A program made the translations under genes and the position numbers. Shown one piece after another: positions 63,140-64,000 of a stretch of 64,000 nt of DNA (position 1 is its first letter; each line of letters begins with the position of its first letter). The DNA is from Mycolicibacterium neworleansense (GTDB lineage Bacteria; Actinomycetota; Actinomycetes; Mycobacteriales; Mycobacteriaceae). Location of the stretch: contig NZ_CWKH01000002.1 in the NCBI RefSeq assembly GCF_001245615.1, positions 1,240,001-1,304,000 on the forward strand, given 5' to 3'. The notes beneath the pieces are model-generated. The model was not told the origin of the DNA and did not search any database. It worked only from the letters and a program-made list of their open reading frames with translations.

Positions 63140-64000
63140 CGATTTGACCTCCACATGCTTCACGAGCGGTACGAATAGGCGGCGTATTTGCTGACTATGG
63201 TAGCGAGTGTTGTGACCACAACCAAGTGCAAACGCCACAAAAGTTAAACTGGCTTTGCGTTTTGACCCCCTCTGCCACGGAAACCGGGGTCTTCGCCGTG
63301 AGGGTGCGGCGGGATTGCGCCGTCTGGCAATGCAAAAGGTGACGGTCGCGTTGTATTGAGCGCGGTGAGCTGCGCTCACAGGTGCGCTCGATCATGATCA
63401 ACTTCTGAGCCGGCAACTGGCGCGCCGCTGTGACTAGGGGAAACGGATATTTGCTGTAGCACGGGCCCCAGGCCGCGTCGGATAGCGCGCAACGCCGTTG
63501 TCGAACGACGTGGAACACGTTACAGGTGGGGCGATGGAATGCGCATCAGCCCCCTTGCGTGCGATAGCCAGATGGTCACAGAAGGATTCTGGCGCCGATT
63601 CCCGGCGTGGTTGCGGGGCCGAAACCGGAGGAGGTTTGCCTCTCCGCTGGACAAACATCGGTACAAATGCGGTTGCGGCGCGAGGTCGCGGCTACCTGAG
63701 GGATGGTGCGGGTCACCCAGGCCGGCGCCCCTGCCGGTGACGCTGACGCGGACCCCTGCGGACATGGCGACCTTTCGACACACCGCCGACACGTGCCGCT
63801 GACGCGGCGCACTTACATACGGTCGAAGGTCTCACCCAACGCATCGCGGTTTGTCGGCCGGGCCTGACGCCAGCGTGTCGACGCGACGATTGCGGGCTGC
63901 TGCCCTTCGCTGATCTAGAGGGACCCTAGCCGTTGTCGGCTTGCAGCGCTACGTTTCCTACCGTTTTCGGGTAGCTGGATTCTCCAGTTTGGAGAAGGAG
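63140..64000. other. 861-bp apparently non-coding region upstream of espR
   Basis: No frame here has convincing codon use, and small frames (up to about 107 codons) show mixed third-position bases unlike neighbouring genes. It includes two TTTGCTG heptamers (63187, 63450), a GTTGTG-AC-CACAAC palindrome (63209-63222) and an inverted repeat at the right end. It may hold the espR promoter, regulatory sites and the control region of a plus-strand gene starting beyond 64000. Confidence 0.55.
63980..63996 (+). promoter_or_regulatory. Inverted repeat and ribosome-binding site of a gene beyond the window
   Basis: TTCTCCA-GTT-TGGAGAA (7-bp arms) merges into GGAGAAGGAG at the window end. A purine-rich run like this normally precedes a start codon by 5-9 bases, so a plus-strand gene probably begins just past 64000. 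Confidence 0.5.

Noticed and set aside
63511..63524. TGGAACACGTTACA as a second KstR-type site
   Set aside because: It meets the eight fixed bases but has poor outer symmetry and no adjacent gene start. One such match is expected by chance in about 65 kb.
63539..63802. 87-codon frame upstream of espR as a small basic protein gene
   Set aside because: No ribosome site, mixed third-position usage and a second frame open on the opposite strand. Left as non-coding.

Overview
The window reads as a chromosomal segment of a rapidly growing mycobacterium (Mycolicibacterium type). GC is high, genes are dense with many 4-bp start/stop overlaps, and the gene content is mycobacterial: EspR, EthA/EthR, Rv3852-type Hns, Rv3850 family, GltBD, F420-dependent enzymes and a DUF222/HNH (13E12-family) remnant. 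Two blocks match M. tuberculosis gene order as I remember it. Positions 16386-26108 carry the Rv0135c-Rv0142 order (TetR, CYP138-like P450, msrA, NTF2-like, epimerase-like, DUF427, HhH-GPD glycosylase). Positions 31802-63139 carry the Rv3859c-Rv3849 order read backwards (gltB, gltD, PHP, ethR, ethA, rraA, hns, Rv3850, espR). The join of these two blocks is what one inversion spanning oriC would give.

Layout. 1-2044: a MarR/DrrAB-type ABC exporter operon, cut at the left edge. 2333-5337: glycogen debranching enzyme and a crotonase. 5330-9641: a tightly coupled minus-strand operon of four uncharacterised membrane or lipoprotein genes ending in pncA. 9715-11937: a double-DUF427 protein, a small secreted protein, a C39-like protein and an F420/FMN split-barrel protein. 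12068-16409: a glycosyltransferase/methyltransferase/glucan-enzyme-like operon plus a convergent methyltransferase and a TetR regulator, joined by a shared palindromic operator. 16386-26108: the Rv0135c-Rv0142 block with extra genes inserted. 26180-31406: dps, an MBL-fold protein, aquaporin, a hotdog protein and a CPH-type metal P-ATPase.

31802-42851: glutamate synthase, then a divergent LuxR regulator with an amidohydrolase-amidase-nitrilase operon. This looks like an ammonia-releasing cassette beside an ammonia-assimilating enzyme. 42894-51141: a GT87 membrane glycosyltransferase, a 46-aa small protein, an F420 LLM oxidoreductase, a maleylpyruvate-isomerase-like protein, semialdehyde dehydrogenase, a SulP transporter, a DCC protein and PHP/membrane proteins. 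51138-55897: DinB polymerase with an SOS box, ethR/ethA, rraA and a TipA-like MerR. 55942-59597: Hns, a copper-type cluster (CopD, CopC, YcnI and a membrane protein) and the Rv3850 homologue. 59809-63139: a Ser/Thr-rich surface protein, an ImmA/IrrE peptidase, a multi-pass membrane protein and EspR. 63140-64000 is apparently non-coding.

Strongest leads: (1) a 22-bp exact repeat with identical promoter geometry ahead of two unrelated small secreted proteins (10909 and 22196); (2) the translationally coupled membrane operon with pncA; (3) the TetR regulator and its two matching palindromes framing the glycan operon; (4) the LuxR-controlled nitrogen-release cassette next to gltBD; (5) the ImmA/membrane-protein/EspR triad; (6) a copC gene with no ordinary start codon. 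Legible operators for LexA, MerR, RicR/CsoR, KstR and EthR are also present. No tRNA, rRNA, CRISPR array or intact insertion sequence was seen.
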